DNA from: Psychrobacillus sp. FSL K6-4046
GTDB lineage: Bacteria > Bacillota > Bacilli > Bacillales_A > Planococcaceae
Reading direction: 5' to 3'
DNA: 64,000 nucleotides
Assembly: GCF_038624605.1 (NCBI RefSeq)
Contig: NZ_CP152020.1
Span: forward strand, 1,915,312 to 1,979,311
The stretch's first letter is position 1. Every line of letters begins with the position of its first letter. Below, in pieces: positions 8,873 to 18,060 of the stretch. Position numbers and translations under genes: made by a program. The notes beneath the pieces were generated by a model that made no database searches, was not told the DNA's origin, and saw nothing but the letters and a program-made list of their open reading frames with translations.

Positions 8873-9715
8873 ATGAATACGAAAACAGAGAAAATTATTA
8901 GACTGACACTTTCGTACTTTATTCTCTTAGTAGCTGCTCTAGTCGTTATCTATCCGCTTCTTTGGGTAATTGGGTCATCACTAAATCCAGGTCAGAGTCT
9001 TTCCGGGTCTACTATGTTTCCTGAAAACCCGACTTTTAAGCATTACTTAGAGTTGTTTGATATGGAAAACTCTAATTATGTTTTATGGTATATCAACTCA
9101 ATGAAGATTAGCTTGATCACGATGGCTTTATCGGTCATCAGTGTATCACTAACCGCATATGCCTTCTCACGTTATCGCTTTGTCGGACGCAAAAATGGCC
9201 TACTAACGTTTTTAGTGCTACAAATGATTCCTAACTTTGCAGCGCTAATTGCAATCTTTGTTTTAGCTCAAAGAACTGGTCTTTTAGACACTCATTTAGG
9301 ATTAATTTTAATCTATACAGGCGGCCAAATACCGATGAATACGTGGCTAATGAAAGGGTATCTCGATACCATTCCAAAAGAGCTTGATGAATCTGCAAGG
9401 ATGGACGGTGCTGGACACCTTCGTATTTTTTGGCAGATCATTATGCCGCTAGCAAAGCCTATTATTTCAGTAGTTGCGTTGTTTTCTTTTATCGCTCCAT
9501 TCGGAGACTTTATATTGGCTCGCGTAATGCTTCGCTCAGAGGAAAAATTTACGATGGGCGTGGGGCTGTATGAGCTAGTATCTAAGCAATTTGGGAATGA
9601 GTTCACCACTTTTGCTGCGGGCTCCGTATTAATCGCAATTCCGATAACTATTTTGTTCTTAGCGTTCCAAAAGTATTTTGTTTCCGGACTAACTGCTGGG
9701 GGAACAAAGGGATAA
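8873..9715 (+). CDS. mdxG: Maltodextrin ABC transporter permease MdxG
   Basis: This is the second channel subunit of the maltodextrin importer. Its 280 residues form six helices. The EAA loop reads ELDESARMDGAGHLRIFWQI, followed by IIMPLAKPIISVVALFSF, typical of MalG proteins. The Shine-Dalgarno sequence is GAGGAGG at 8854-8860, inside the end of mdxF. The product must pair with MdxF and an ATPase encoded outside the window. Confidence 0.92.
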   Translation: MNTKTEKIIRLTLSYFILLVAALVVIYPLLWVIGSSLNPGQSLSGSTMFPENPTFKHYLELFDMENSNYVLWYINSMKISLITMALSVISVSLTAYAFSRYRFVGRKNGLLTFLVLQMIPNFAALIAIFVLAQRTGLLDTHLGLILIYTGGQIPMNTWLMKGYLDTIPKELDESARMDGAGHLRIFWQIIMPLAKPIISVVALFSFIAPFGDFILARVMLRSEEKFTMGVGLYELVSKQFGNEFTTFAAGSVLIAIPITILFLAFQKYFVSGLTAGGTKG

Positions 9716-9743
9716 TAATGTTCAAAGAAACTATCGGGGGTGT

Positions 9744-11282
9744 ATGACTATAAAAAGGGGTAGACATTTACTTTTCATTCTTATACTTTTAGTTAGCTTC
9801 CAGCCACTTTCAGTCTTTGCCAGTGGAGAGCGTACGATGCAGGATGAGATTATATATATGATCATGGTAGATCGTTTTCATAATGGTGATCCGTCCAATG
9901 ATAAGGATGCTAACCCTGATGACCCTTATGCTTATCATGGTGGCGATTTTAAAGGAATTACGGATAAGCTAGATCATATAGAAGAAATGGGTTTCACAGC
10001 TATATGGCTGACCCCGATCTTTGAAAATATGCCAAAAGGGTACCATGGCTATTGGACAAAGGATTACTATAAAACAAACGAATATTTCGGAACAATGGAT
10101 GAATTTAAGACCCTTGTTGATGAAGCACATAAAAGAGATATAAAAATTATCTTAGATTTTGTTGTCAATCATGTGGGACCAAATCATGACTGGCTAAGTG
10201 ACCCTTCTAAGGAAGACTGGTTTCATCCCCAACAACCCATAACTAATTGGAATGACCAGCAGGAAGTAGAAAATGGCTGGCTATATGATTTACCAGACTT
10301 AGATCAAAGCAATCCAGAGGTAGCTGCCTATTTAATAGATGCAGCGAAATGGTGGATAGAAGAAACAGATATAGATGGTTTCCGTTTAGATACAGTCAAA
10401 CATGTATCAAAGGATTATTGGAAAGAATTCGTTTCTGCTGTAAAGGCTGAAAAGGAAGACTTATATTTGATAGGGGAAGTGTGGCATGACAATTCAAATG
10501 TCGTTGCCAGCTATGAGGAGACAGGAATAGATAGCTTTTTTGACTTTTCCCAAAATGGTAGTCTGCGCACTGCTTTCGAGAGATCAAATCAATCACTTGG
10601 CTGGCTGTTCTCAAATGCTGAAAGAAACGAGAAGGTTTTTGATCGGTCCCATTTGCTTGGACAGTTTGTCGATAACCACGATATGACAAGGTTTAGTCAT
10701 CTGGTGATCAATCAAAAAGAAAATCCTTTGACTCAGCTTAAGCAAAGTCTCACCTTTCTATATACCGCTCCTGGAGTGCCTATCATTTATTATGGTACGG
10801 AGATGGCGATGGATGGAGGAAATGACCCGGATAATCGTCGTATGCTGGATTTTAATACAGAAAAAAATGTAGTTGACTACATATCAAAGCTTGGAGCAAT
10901 AAGAAAAGAGCATCCAGCTTTGACCAATGGTGAGATGGAGCTGCTATATGAAGAAGAAGGGACCGCAGTTTATTCTAGAAAACTAGATGGAGAGACAATT
11001 GTTGTTGCCATAAACAACATGTCGAGTGATCAAACCATTGTGCTTAAGGATAAGCTTGAAAATGGGAAACGGTTAGTTAGCCAGCTCACTGAAGCTATCG
11101 TTAAGTCGAATGGGAATGAATACTCGATTAAATTAGAGAGTGGTCAAGCAGAAATCTTCGAGCTAGCTGAGAAGCCAGGACCTAACTGGTTATTTATAGT
11201 TCTTTCATCTGCAGTAATTGTGTCATTCATCATTATTCTTATACTAGGAATTAAAGAAGTGAACAAACGGTCTAGATTGTAA
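9744..11282 (+). CDS. Membrane-anchored extracellular alpha-amylase (GH13)
   Basis: This enzyme cuts starch or long maltodextrins at the cell surface into pieces the MdxEFG importer can take. It has an N-terminal signal peptide (basic start, hydrophobic core, cleavage near FASG), a GH13 barrel, a C-terminal beta domain, and a single membrane helix at about residues 483-504 followed by a basic tail (KEVNKRSRL). The enzyme is therefore probably tethered with its domain outside. Catalytic residues are D216 (GFRLDTVKH), E245 (LIGEVWHD) and D313 (DNHDMTRF). The start ATG 9744 follows a G-rich sequence. It has 512 residues and sits between transporter and glucosidase genes in one operon. The exact product pattern cannot be predicted. 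Confidence 0.9.
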   Translation: MTIKRGRHLLFILILLVSFQPLSVFASGERTMQDEIIYMIMVDRFHNGDPSNDKDANPDDPYAYHGGDFKGITDKLDHIEEMGFTAIWLTPIFENMPKGYHGYWTKDYYKTNEYFGTMDEFKTLVDEAHKRDIKIILDFVVNHVGPNHDWLSDPSKEDWFHPQQPITNWNDQQEVENGWLYDLPDLDQSNPEVAAYLIDAAKWWIEETDIDGFRLDTVKHVSKDYWKEFVSAVKAEKEDLYLIGEVWHDNSNVVASYEETGIDSFFDFSQNGSLRTAFERSNQSLGWLFSNAERNEKVFDRSHLLGQFVDNHDMTRFSHLVINQKENPLTQLKQSLTFLYTAPGVPIIYYGTEMAMDGGNDPDNRRMLDFNTEKNVVDYISKLGAIRKEHPALTNGEMELLYEEEGTAVYSRKLDGETIVVAINNMSSDQTIVLKDKLENGKRLVSQLTEAIVKSNGNEYSIKLESGQAEIFELAEKPGPNWLFIVLSSAVIVSFIIILILGIKEVNKRSRL

Positions 11283-11363
11283 GGACTGAAAGAAGCTTTA
11301 AAAGAAAGTCTAAAAGTTATGGGATAGATGTACACAACTCATAACGAAGGGAGTATTTTTTAT

Positions 11364-13028
11364 ATGAATCGAAATTGGTGGAAAGAAGCGGTCAGCTATC
11401 AGGTTTATCCTAGAAGCTTTATGGATAGCAATGGTGATGGCATAGGAGATTTGCGTGGAATCATAACAAAGCTTGATTACTTAAAAGATTTAGGAATAGA
11501 TGTCATTTGGGTATCTCCCTTTTTTAAATCCCCAAATGCGGATAATGGCTACGATATTAGCGACTATCAAGGGATTTCAGAGCAATTTGGAGATATGAAG
11601 GATTTTGATGAATTATTAACAGAAACGCATGCACGAGGTATGAAGCTTATTTTAGACCTTGTTATCAATCATACAAGTGATGAGCATCCATGGTTTATAG
11701 AGTCACGGTCCTCTAAAGATAACCCAAAGAGAGACTGGTATATTTGGCGTGATGGCAAAGGAACGGAGCCACCAAACAATTGGGAAAGTATTTTTTCTGG
11801 GAGCGCATGGGAATATGATACGGCAACGGAACAATATTACATGCACCTTTTTGCGATCAAACAACCAGATTTAAATTGGGAAAACGAAGAAGTAAGAACG
11901 GAATTATATAAGATGGTTAATTGGTGGCTGGATAAGGGGATAGATGGTTTCCGTGTAGATGCGATCAGTCATATTAAAAAACGAGAAGGCTTTCCAGACA
12001 TGCCAAATCCGGAGGGACAGCAGTTTGTTTCCTCTTTTGATATGCATACAAACCAACCAGGCATTCAAACATTCCTAAGTGAATTAAAGGAAGAAACGTT
12101 CTCTAAATATGACATCATGACGGTTGGAGAAGCTAATGGTGTTGGTATAGAAGAGGCAGATGAATGGGTTGGTGAGTCAAACGGGAAATTTAGTATGATC
12201 TTCCAATTTGAACATTTAGGGCTTTGGAACAAGGATGCCAATAAATCTGTGGATGTCATTGGTCTAAAAAAGACGCTAACAAAATGGCAAAAGGGACTCC
12301 ATGAAAGAGGCTGGAATGCGCTATTTTTAGAAAATCATGATCAAACAAGAAGTGTTTCTAGCTGGGGAAATGACCAGGAATATTGGAATGAGAGTGCTAA
12401 AATGCTTGGGGCCTGCTATTTCCTTATGCAGGGCACACCTTTCATCTACCAGGGGCAAGAAATTGGTATGACAAATGTCCAACTACCTTCTATAGATGAT
12501 TACGATGATATTGGTATGCGTAACTTCTATGAGATAGAAATAGCAAAGGGTCGTCCACATCTTGAAGTGATGGAAACTATTTGGACTAGTGGAAGAGATA
12601 ATTCACGAACTCCAATGCAGTGGGATAACACAGATAATGCCGGGTTTACTACAGGTACACCTTGGATGAAAGTGAATCCGAACTATTCCTCTATTAATGT
12701 AGAGGCTCAATTAGAGGACGAACATTCTATTTACCACTTTTTTAAGAGTATGATTAAGCTTCGCAAGGAACATGAAGTGTTTGTTTATGGGGCATATAAT
12801 CTTCTTTTAGAAACTGATCCAGATGTATATGTCTATACAAGATACTTAGATAATGTATTTGCGGTTGTCCTATGCAATTTCCGTAACAAGACAGTAGAAC
12901 TGGACCTTCATGAGGTGGAGCAAAAGGATTATCGCCTCGTGCTAAGTAATTTTGAGGGGGCACCTCATACATTAACCAAAAAGGCGACTTTAAAGCCCTA
13001 TGAGACCAGAGTATATCTGTCTAAATAA
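11364..13028 (+). CDS. Alpha-glucosidase (GH13, MalL/oligo-1,6-glucosidase family)
   Basis: This cytoplasmic exo-enzyme releases glucose from the non-reducing end of imported malto-oligosaccharides. It begins NWWKEAVSYQVYPRSFMDSNGDGIGDL, the family signature. Catalytic residues are D199 (GFRVDAISH), E256 (TVGEANGV) and D326 (ENHDQTRS). The residue after the nucleophile is Ala. In this subfamily Val there marks preference for alpha-1,6 bonds, and Ala or Thr marks alpha-1,4, so maltase activity is the better guess. ATG 11364 follows AAGGGAG; an in-frame ATG at 11328 has no ribosome site. The protein is 554 residues. It completes the starch pathway of this operon. Confidence 0.92.
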   Translation: MNRNWWKEAVSYQVYPRSFMDSNGDGIGDLRGIITKLDYLKDLGIDVIWVSPFFKSPNADNGYDISDYQGISEQFGDMKDFDELLTETHARGMKLILDLVINHTSDEHPWFIESRSSKDNPKRDWYIWRDGKGTEPPNNWESIFSGSAWEYDTATEQYYMHLFAIKQPDLNWENEEVRTELYKMVNWWLDKGIDGFRVDAISHIKKREGFPDMPNPEGQQFVSSFDMHTNQPGIQTFLSELKEETFSKYDIMTVGEANGVGIEEADEWVGESNGKFSMIFQFEHLGLWNKDANKSVDVIGLKKTLTKWQKGLHERGWNALFLENHDQTRSVSSWGNDQEYWNESAKMLGACYFLMQGTPFIYQGQEIGMTNVQLPSIDDYDDIGMRNFYEIEIAKGRPHLEVMETIWTSGRDNSRTPMQWDNTDNAGFTTGTPWMKVNPNYSSINVEAQLEDEHSIYHFFKSMIKLRKEHEVFVYGAYNLLLETDPDVYVYTRYLDNVFAVVLCNFRNKTVELDLHEVEQKDYRLVLSNFEGAPHTLTKKATLKPYETRVYLSK

Positions 13029-13128
13029 TAGGTTTAACTTCTATAGAGACTAGTTAATAACTTTCCTTATCTATATAATGATATTCTAAAGAATATTGAA
13101 GAAAACAGAAAAAGAGTGGTGAATTCCT

Positions 13129-14181
13129 TTGGCGGTTACGATTAAAGATGTAGCAAAATTAGCAGATGTAGCTCCCTCGACGGTCTCTCGGGTAATTGCC
13201 AATAATCCCCGCATTAGTGACAAAACTAAGAAGCGTGTAAGAGAGGCGATGGAGCAGCTAGGTTATCATCCTAATTTCATTGCTCGAAGTCTAGCAAATC
13301 AATCCACGAAAGTAATTGGCCTGGTATTACCGCCTTCTTCAGGTGCTTTCTTTCAAAACCCTTTCTTTGCAGAGGTTATGCACGGACTAAGCGATGGTGT
13401 GCATGAAAAACATTATGCCCTTCAAATGACTACTGGAACGACAGAAGAAGAACTATTTGATGGAGTAGTACAGATGGTCCAAGGCGGCAGAGTGGATGGA
13501 ATTATACTTCTTTACTCTCGTGTTAATGATGAGATTTTAAGTTATTTAAGAACACGCCATTTCCCATTTGTGATGATCGGTAAGCCTTTTGAGCATGTAG
13601 AAAAAATAACTCATGTAGATAATGACAACTTTCTAGCAGCTAAAGAGGCGACTGAGTATCTGATAGGACTTGGACATAAGCATATTGGTTTCATTGGAGG
13701 TAGCCCAAGCCTAACCGTTACATTGGACCGACTTCAAGGTTATAAGAATGCTTTGAGCGAGGAAGATCTGCCATTATTAGAGGACTATATCATTCATTCT
13801 GAATACTTCTTGAGAGAAGGTGGCCAGCAAGCGGTCAACAAACTATTCTCAGCAAGTGTTTCTCCAACCGCTTTAATCGTAACGGATGATTTGATGGCCT
13901 TAGGTGTAGTTAACACGCTTACGAAAATGGCAATCGACATTCCAAACCAGGTCTCTATCATAAGCTTCAACAATGCGTTGTTTGCAGAAATGTCTCGACC
14001 ACCGTTGACATCCATTAATATCAATATTGTGGAGTTAGGTTATCAGGCAGCCAGAAGCTTAATTCAAATACTGGAGAATGAGAACGAACCTGTAAAGCGC
14101 ATTATCATTCCACATCAGCTTGTGGTTCGTAACTCTTGTGCAATCTCACAAAAAGCAATTATAAAAGATAGTACAGTTTAA
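13129..14181 (+). CDS. malR: LacI-family maltose operon regulator
   Basis: This is a DNA-binding regulator expected to control the maltodextrin genes through the TTGTGCAA-type operators at 5953-6143. The N-terminal helix-turn-helix reads TIKDVAKLADVAPSTVSRVI, with the hinge helix near residues 48-60 (HPNFIARSLANQS). A periplasmic-binding-type effector domain follows to residue 350. TTG 13129 follows AGTGGTG. It is the last gene of the locus, 100 bases after the glucosidase, and is followed by a good terminator. The name rests on family and position. Confidence 0.88.
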   Translation: MAVTIKDVAKLADVAPSTVSRVIANNPRISDKTKKRVREAMEQLGYHPNFIARSLANQSTKVIGLVLPPSSGAFFQNPFFAEVMHGLSDGVHEKHYALQMTTGTTEEELFDGVVQMVQGGRVDGIILLYSRVNDEILSYLRTRHFPFVMIGKPFEHVEKITHVDNDNFLAAKEATEYLIGLGHKHIGFIGGSPSLTVTLDRLQGYKNALSEEDLPLLEDYIIHSEYFLREGGQQAVNKLFSASVSPTALIVTDDLMALGVVNTLTKMAIDIPNQVSIISFNNALFAEMSRPPLTSININIVELGYQAARSLIQILENENEPVKRIIIPHQLVVRNSCAISQKAIIKDSTV

Positions 14182-14195
14182 GTTAAACTAAATGG

Positions 14196-14229
14196 TGGTT
14201 ATCCATGAAATATGGGTAACCATTTTTTA
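14196..14229 (+). terminator. Terminator of the maltodextrin operon
   Basis: TGGTTATCCAT at 14196-14206 pairs with ATGGGTAACCA at 14212-14222 (one G-U pair), followed by TTTTTTATT. Confidence 0.85.
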
Positions 14230-14309
14230 TTATAATTTTATTATGTAAACCAAAAACTATTTCTATTATTCTAAAAATATTTTATACTCTTTATAAGGAG
14301 GGATATATT

Positions 14310-14852
14310 ATGTTTACATATGCAATTGATGACAAAATTACATTAAAAATGCTAGATTTACGAGACTCCGTACAATTGTTCTCTTTAACTGTAGGGTCTA
14401 AGAATTCTTTAAGAGAATGGCTACCGTTTATCGATTATACAAAAACGGTTGCTGATACGGAGAACTTCATCCAATCGACGATGAAGCAGTTCAGCGAAAA
14501 CAATGGAATCCAAGCAGGAATATGGTATGAAGGCAATCTTGCAGGTGTTATCGGATTTCATAAAATAGACTGGAATAACAAATCCACAAGCATCGGGTAT
14601 TGGTTGGGCGAAGATTATGTGGGTAATGGACTCATGACGAAGTCCGTAAAAGCATTTGTAGATTATGCTTTAATCGATTTAGGATTGAATCGAGTAGAAA
14701 TTCGCGCTGCAGTAGAGAACAAGAAAAGCAGAGCAATTCCTGAAAGGCTTGGTTTTACCCATGAAGGCACCATTCGTCAATCGGAATGGCTATACGATCA
14801 TTATGTGGATCATGAGGTCTACGGTATGCTAGCAAGTGACTGGAAGAAATAG
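14310..14852 (+). CDS. GNAT acetyltransferase, RimJ/RimL (ribosomal-protein-Ser acetyltransferase) type
   Basis: This protein transfers acetyl from acetyl-CoA to an amino group, perhaps a protein N-terminus. Its 180 residues show the RimL pattern: SLREWLPFID near residue 31, IGYWLGEDYVGNGLMTKSVKAFVDYA as motif A, and NRVEIRAAVENKKSRAIPERLGFTHEG as motif B. GGAGGG precedes ATG 14310. It is a single gene with its own terminator. The true substrate is unknown. Confidence 0.88.
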   Translation: MFTYAIDDKITLKMLDLRDSVQLFSLTVGSKNSLREWLPFIDYTKTVADTENFIQSTMKQFSENNGIQAGIWYEGNLAGVIGFHKIDWNNKSTSIGYWLGEDYVGNGLMTKSVKAFVDYALIDLGLNRVEIRAAVENKKSRAIPERLGFTHEGTIRQSEWLYDHYVDHEVYGMLASDWKK

Positions 14853-14862
14853 ATTGAACAAG

Positions 14863-14895
14863 CGCCGAGCAGTTTAATACCTGCTCGGCGTTTTT
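14863..14895 (+). terminator. Terminator of the RimL-like gene
   Basis: CGCCGAGCAG at 14863-14872 and CTGCTCGGCG at 14881-14890 form a perfect 10-bp stem, followed by TTTTT. Confidence 0.9.
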
Positions 14896-14994
14896 GTATT
14901 CAAATATTTAGTAACAAACAACGGACTTGTTTAAAGATAAAAATGTATAGTCAATCATACGATAGTAGAAGAACATGAAGAAGGGACAGGTCTT

Positions 14995-15810
14995 ATGATT
15001 GCTTACATATCTACGCTCAGTCCGGTATTGCAGGCATTGTTAGCGACTATATTTACTTGGGGCATGACAGCATTAGGTGCAGCTCTAGTTTTCACTACAA
15101 AATCAGTAAATCAAAAGTTAATGGACGGCATGCTTGGCTCGGCTGGAGGAATCATGATAGCGGCAAGCTTTTGGTCGCTTCTTGCTCCTGCTATTGAAAT
15201 GTCAAAGGAAGGGGCATTCCCTGCCTGGTTTCCAGCAGCTACCGGATTTTTACTAGGTGGATTCTTCTTGTGGCTCGCCGATAAACTCATTCCACATATG
15301 CATCCTTCCTCAAACTCGAACCAAACAGAAGGGATAAAACCTAAAGGCAAAAGAAGAAGTACGTTGCTTGTGTTTGCGATCACCCTTCATAATATCCCAG
15401 AGGGTCTTGCAGTAGGCGTTGCTTTTGGAGCAGTCGCGGTAGGGCTAGATGCCTCATCTCTTACTGCAGCACTAGCATTAGCAATAGGCATTGGTATTCA
15501 GAATCTACCGGAGGGTGCAGCGGTTGCATTACCTTTGAGAAGAGATGGCATGTCTCGTAGAAAGAGCTTCTTTTATGGGCAATTTTCCGGAATGGTCGAG
15601 CCGATAGCTGCGGTAGTCGGTGTCCTTGCAGTCTCCTTTATGTCCCCTATTCTACCTTTTGCACTCGCATTCGCAGCTGGAGCAATGATTTTTGTTGTGG
15701 TGGAGGAGGTAATTCCCGGCTCCCAGGAGTATGGGAATGGTGATTTAGCAACGGTGTGCTTGATGATCGGATTTACAATCATGATGATTCTAGATGTTGC
15801 TTTTGGGTAG
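14995..15810 (+). CDS. ZIP-family divalent metal transporter
   Basis: This membrane carrier takes up zinc or a related divalent metal. Its 271 residues form about eight hydrophobic segments. The two metal-site helices carry HNIPEGLAVGVAFG and QNLPEGAAVALPL, the hallmarks of the ZupT/GufA branch. A charged cytoplasmic loop with HPSSNSNQTEG joins helices 3 and 4. GAAGGGACAG lies before ATG 14995. It is a single gene, convergent with the RNase J gene. The metal cannot be fixed from sequence. Confidence 0.9.
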   Translation: MIAYISTLSPVLQALLATIFTWGMTALGAALVFTTKSVNQKLMDGMLGSAGGIMIAASFWSLLAPAIEMSKEGAFPAWFPAATGFLLGGFFLWLADKLIPHMHPSSNSNQTEGIKPKGKRRSTLLVFAITLHNIPEGLAVGVAFGAVAVGLDASSLTAALALAIGIGIQNLPEGAAVALPLRRDGMSRRKSFFYGQFSGMVEPIAAVVGVLAVSFMSPILPFALAFAAGAMIFVVVEEVIPGSQEYGNGDLATVCLMIGFTIMMILDVAFG

Positions 15811-15830
15811 ACCAAAATTCTTTTCAAAAA

Positions 15831-15858
15831 GCGCATCCTACTATAAGTTAGGATGCGC
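15831..15858. terminator. Shared bidirectional terminator, ZIP gene and RNase J gene
   Basis: GCGCATCCTA at 15831-15840 pairs perfectly with TAGGATGCGC at 15849-15858. The T-run is best on the minus strand (AAAAA at 15826-15830 on plus), so it mainly serves the RNase J gene. Confidence 0.8.
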
Positions 15859-15866
15859 TAGTGTGT

Positions 15867-17537
15867 TTATATTTCAATAAGGATTGGCAGAATCATGGGT
15901 TTTTTCTTTGTACGAGCATATATTAGGTTTTCTACCGAGTTTTTAATATTCTTTTTGAGTGTACGCTGATTCTTATTGTTATCCCATTTTTCTACTGTTG
16001 TACGAACGGTTTGATTGATTAAATTGATTAGCTCTTCAGAGTCTGGACCATATACAAAGCCTCGAGTTAGAGTATCAGGTCCATTTAATACTTTTTTCAA
16101 TCCTTTTTGTAAACTAATGACGATCACAACCATCCCGTCTCCAGCAAGAACTCTTCGATCACGTAGAATAATCTCTCCAACATCTCCAATGCCTGATCCA
16201 TCTACAAAGACGTCACCTGCTTCTACGGACCGTGTTTGTATGACCTCATTAGTATCTACAATATCCACAACATCTCCATTGTTCAGTAGAAAAATATTAG
16301 ATCGTTTAACACCCACGGAATGTGCTAGCTCGCGATGTATATGGAGCATGCGATATTCTCCATGGATCGGGACAAAGTACTTTGGCTTCATCAATGTTAG
16401 CATGAGCTTCAGCTCTTCCTGGTAAGCATGACCTGAAACGTGCATACCAGTCTTGCTTCCAGAGCCATAAATCACGTTAGCTCCTAATCTTAACAGATTA
16501 TCGACTACCCTTGTGACATTCGTTTCATTACCAGGGATGGGGCTAGATGAAAAGATTACGGTATCCTCAGGATGAACCTCGAGTTTACGAAACCTAGAGC
16601 TTGCCAGTCTTGAAAGAGCAGCCATAGGCTCACCCTGTCCACCAGTACAAAGAATCGTCACTTCCTCGGGAGACATGGTTGGCACCTCACTTTCCTCCAG
16701 TAACATTCCTTCCGGTATTCTCAAATACCCACGCTGCATAGCAACTCGAACGACATTCACCATACTTCTACCGAGTAAGAGGATCTTTCTATTGTTTCTA
16801 ATGCAAACGTCTACTATTTGCTGTACACGATGAACATTGGAAGCAAAGGTCGTAATAAAAATTTTACGCGTTGCCTTCCTAAAGGTTTCATCTAAATGCT
16901 CTTCTATAAGCTTCTCAGAAGGGGAGGAGCCAGGTCTCTCTGCATTCGTACTTTCAGAAAGAAGCAACAGCACACCTTCTTGACCGATTGCCGCCATTCG
17001 ATGAATGTCTGCAGCTTGTTTATCCACGGGAGTCCAGTCAAACTTAAAGTCTCCCGTATGAACGATTGTGCCTAATGGAGTTTGAAAAGTAATTCCTAAG
17101 CAATCTGGTATACTATGGCTTGTTCGGAAGAAGGTTGTCCGTATGGTACCGAGCCTTAAAACACTATCCTCATCTATCAAAAATAGCTTACTATCCCTAA
17201 GAATCCCATGCTCCTTTAACTTAATCTCAATTAGACCAAGTGTGAGGTTTGTTGCATAGACTGGCACATTCAGCTGCTTTAGAAAGTAAGGGATTGCTCC
17301 AATATGGTCCTCATGTCCATGGGTGACGATCAATCCACGTATTTTGCTTTCATTTTCCTGCAGATATGTAATATCAGGAATAATTAAATCAACACCTGGA
17401 AGACTTTCATCTGGAAATTTACCACCACAGTCAATAATCACAATATCATCGTATGATTCAATCACATACATATTCTTTCCAATTTCATTTATACCACCAA
17501 GTGCAAATACAGATACGGACGAATTTTTAGTAGTCAA
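15867..17537 (-). CDS. Ribonuclease J family protein (extra paralogue)
   Basis: This is an RNA-processing and 5'-3' exonuclease of the metallo-beta-lactamase/beta-CASP class. The zinc motif is intact: THGHEDHIGA near residue 74, HSIPDCLG, and HTGDFKFD. The beta-CASP part holds FASNVHRVQQ and SSPIPGNE, then HVSGHAYQEELKLM, and the C-terminal KKKPMILPILIEI ending is shared by RNases J. Several stretches (GEIGKNMYVIE, NAERPGSSPSE, VKRSNIFLLNNGDVVDI) look closer to B. subtilis J2 than J1, yet J2 has lost the HGHEDH residues and this protein keeps them. TTG 17537 follows GGGAGGT. It is a single gene, so I do not assign rnjA or rnjB. Confidence 0.88.
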   Translation of the reverse strand: MTTKNSSVSVFALGGINEIGKNMYVIESYDDIVIIDCGGKFPDESLPGVDLIIPDITYLQENESKIRGLIVTHGHEDHIGAIPYFLKQLNVPVYATNLTLGLIEIKLKEHGILRDSKLFLIDEDSVLRLGTIRTTFFRTSHSIPDCLGITFQTPLGTIVHTGDFKFDWTPVDKQAADIHRMAAIGQEGVLLLLSESTNAERPGSSPSEKLIEEHLDETFRKATRKIFITTFASNVHRVQQIVDVCIRNNRKILLLGRSMVNVVRVAMQRGYLRIPEGMLLEESEVPTMSPEEVTILCTGGQGEPMAALSRLASSRFRKLEVHPEDTVIFSSSPIPGNETNVTRVVDNLLRLGANVIYGSGSKTGMHVSGHAYQEELKLMLTLMKPKYFVPIHGEYRMLHIHRELAHSVGVKRSNIFLLNNGDVVDIVDTNEVIQTRSVEAGDVFVDGSGIGDVGEIILRDRRVLAGDGMVVIVISLQKGLKKVLNGPDTLTRGFVYGPDSEELINLINQTVRTTVEKWDNNKNQRTLKKNIKNSVENLIYARTKKKPMILPILIEI

Positions 17538-17669
17538 AAAGATACCTCCCGATTCAATAAACTATTTTAAGTATGAACTTTAAACAATTATTTATGAGAG
17601 AAATATCGGAAAAGGTAATATTTACTACTTTGGAAAATAAACAAATAATCAGTTAAAAATATATTGGCT

Positions 17670-17708
17670 AATATGTCACGTTGTGATATAGTCATGATGT
17701 GACATATT
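17670..17708. promoter_or_regulatory. PadR operator (10-bp inverted repeat)
   Basis: AATATGTCAC at 17670-17679 and GTGACATATT at 17699-17708 form a perfect inverted repeat just before the PadR gene. The ATGT...ACAT arms fit PadR-family operators, so autorepression is likely. Confidence 0.7.
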
Positions 17709-17727
17709 ATAAAGAGGGTGGAGCAGC

Positions 17728-18060
17728 TTGGAGAAATTAATTAAGAAATACATACCGATGACGGAGACCGCATTTTATATCCTCTTTTCTTTGACAGAAC
17801 CACGTCATGGATACGGAATTATTAAAAGAGTAGAAGAGCTGACAAATGGAAGGCTTCATCTAGGTTCGGGAACGATTTATGGAACGCTCACTAAAATGCA
17901 AAAAGATGAAATGATCACTGTCTTTTCAGATGAAAAAAGAAAAACAATTTATGAAATTACAGGAATAGGTAAACTGATTATGCGAAAGGAAATGGAGAGG
18001 TTACAAGAAGTGCAAAACAATATTTCGGTTTATAAGGGGGAGTTTGATGAAGAGATTTAG
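17728..18060 (+). CDS. PadR-family transcriptional regulator
   Basis: This is a small winged-helix repressor. Its 110 residues begin KKYIPMTETAFYILFSLTEPRHGYGIIKRVEELTNGR and continue LGSGTIYGTLTKMQKD, the family signature. A short C-terminal helix serves for dimerisation. TTG 17728 follows AGAGGGTGGAG. The gene overlaps the downstream DUF2812 gene by 14-17 bases. PadR/DUF2812 pairs are common in Firmicutes, so it probably controls both genes through the palindrome upstream. Confidence 0.9.
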   Translation: MEKLIKKYIPMTETAFYILFSLTEPRHGYGIIKRVEELTNGRLHLGSGTIYGTLTKMQKDEMITVFSDEKRKTIYEITGIGKLIMRKEMERLQEVQNNISVYKGEFDEEI

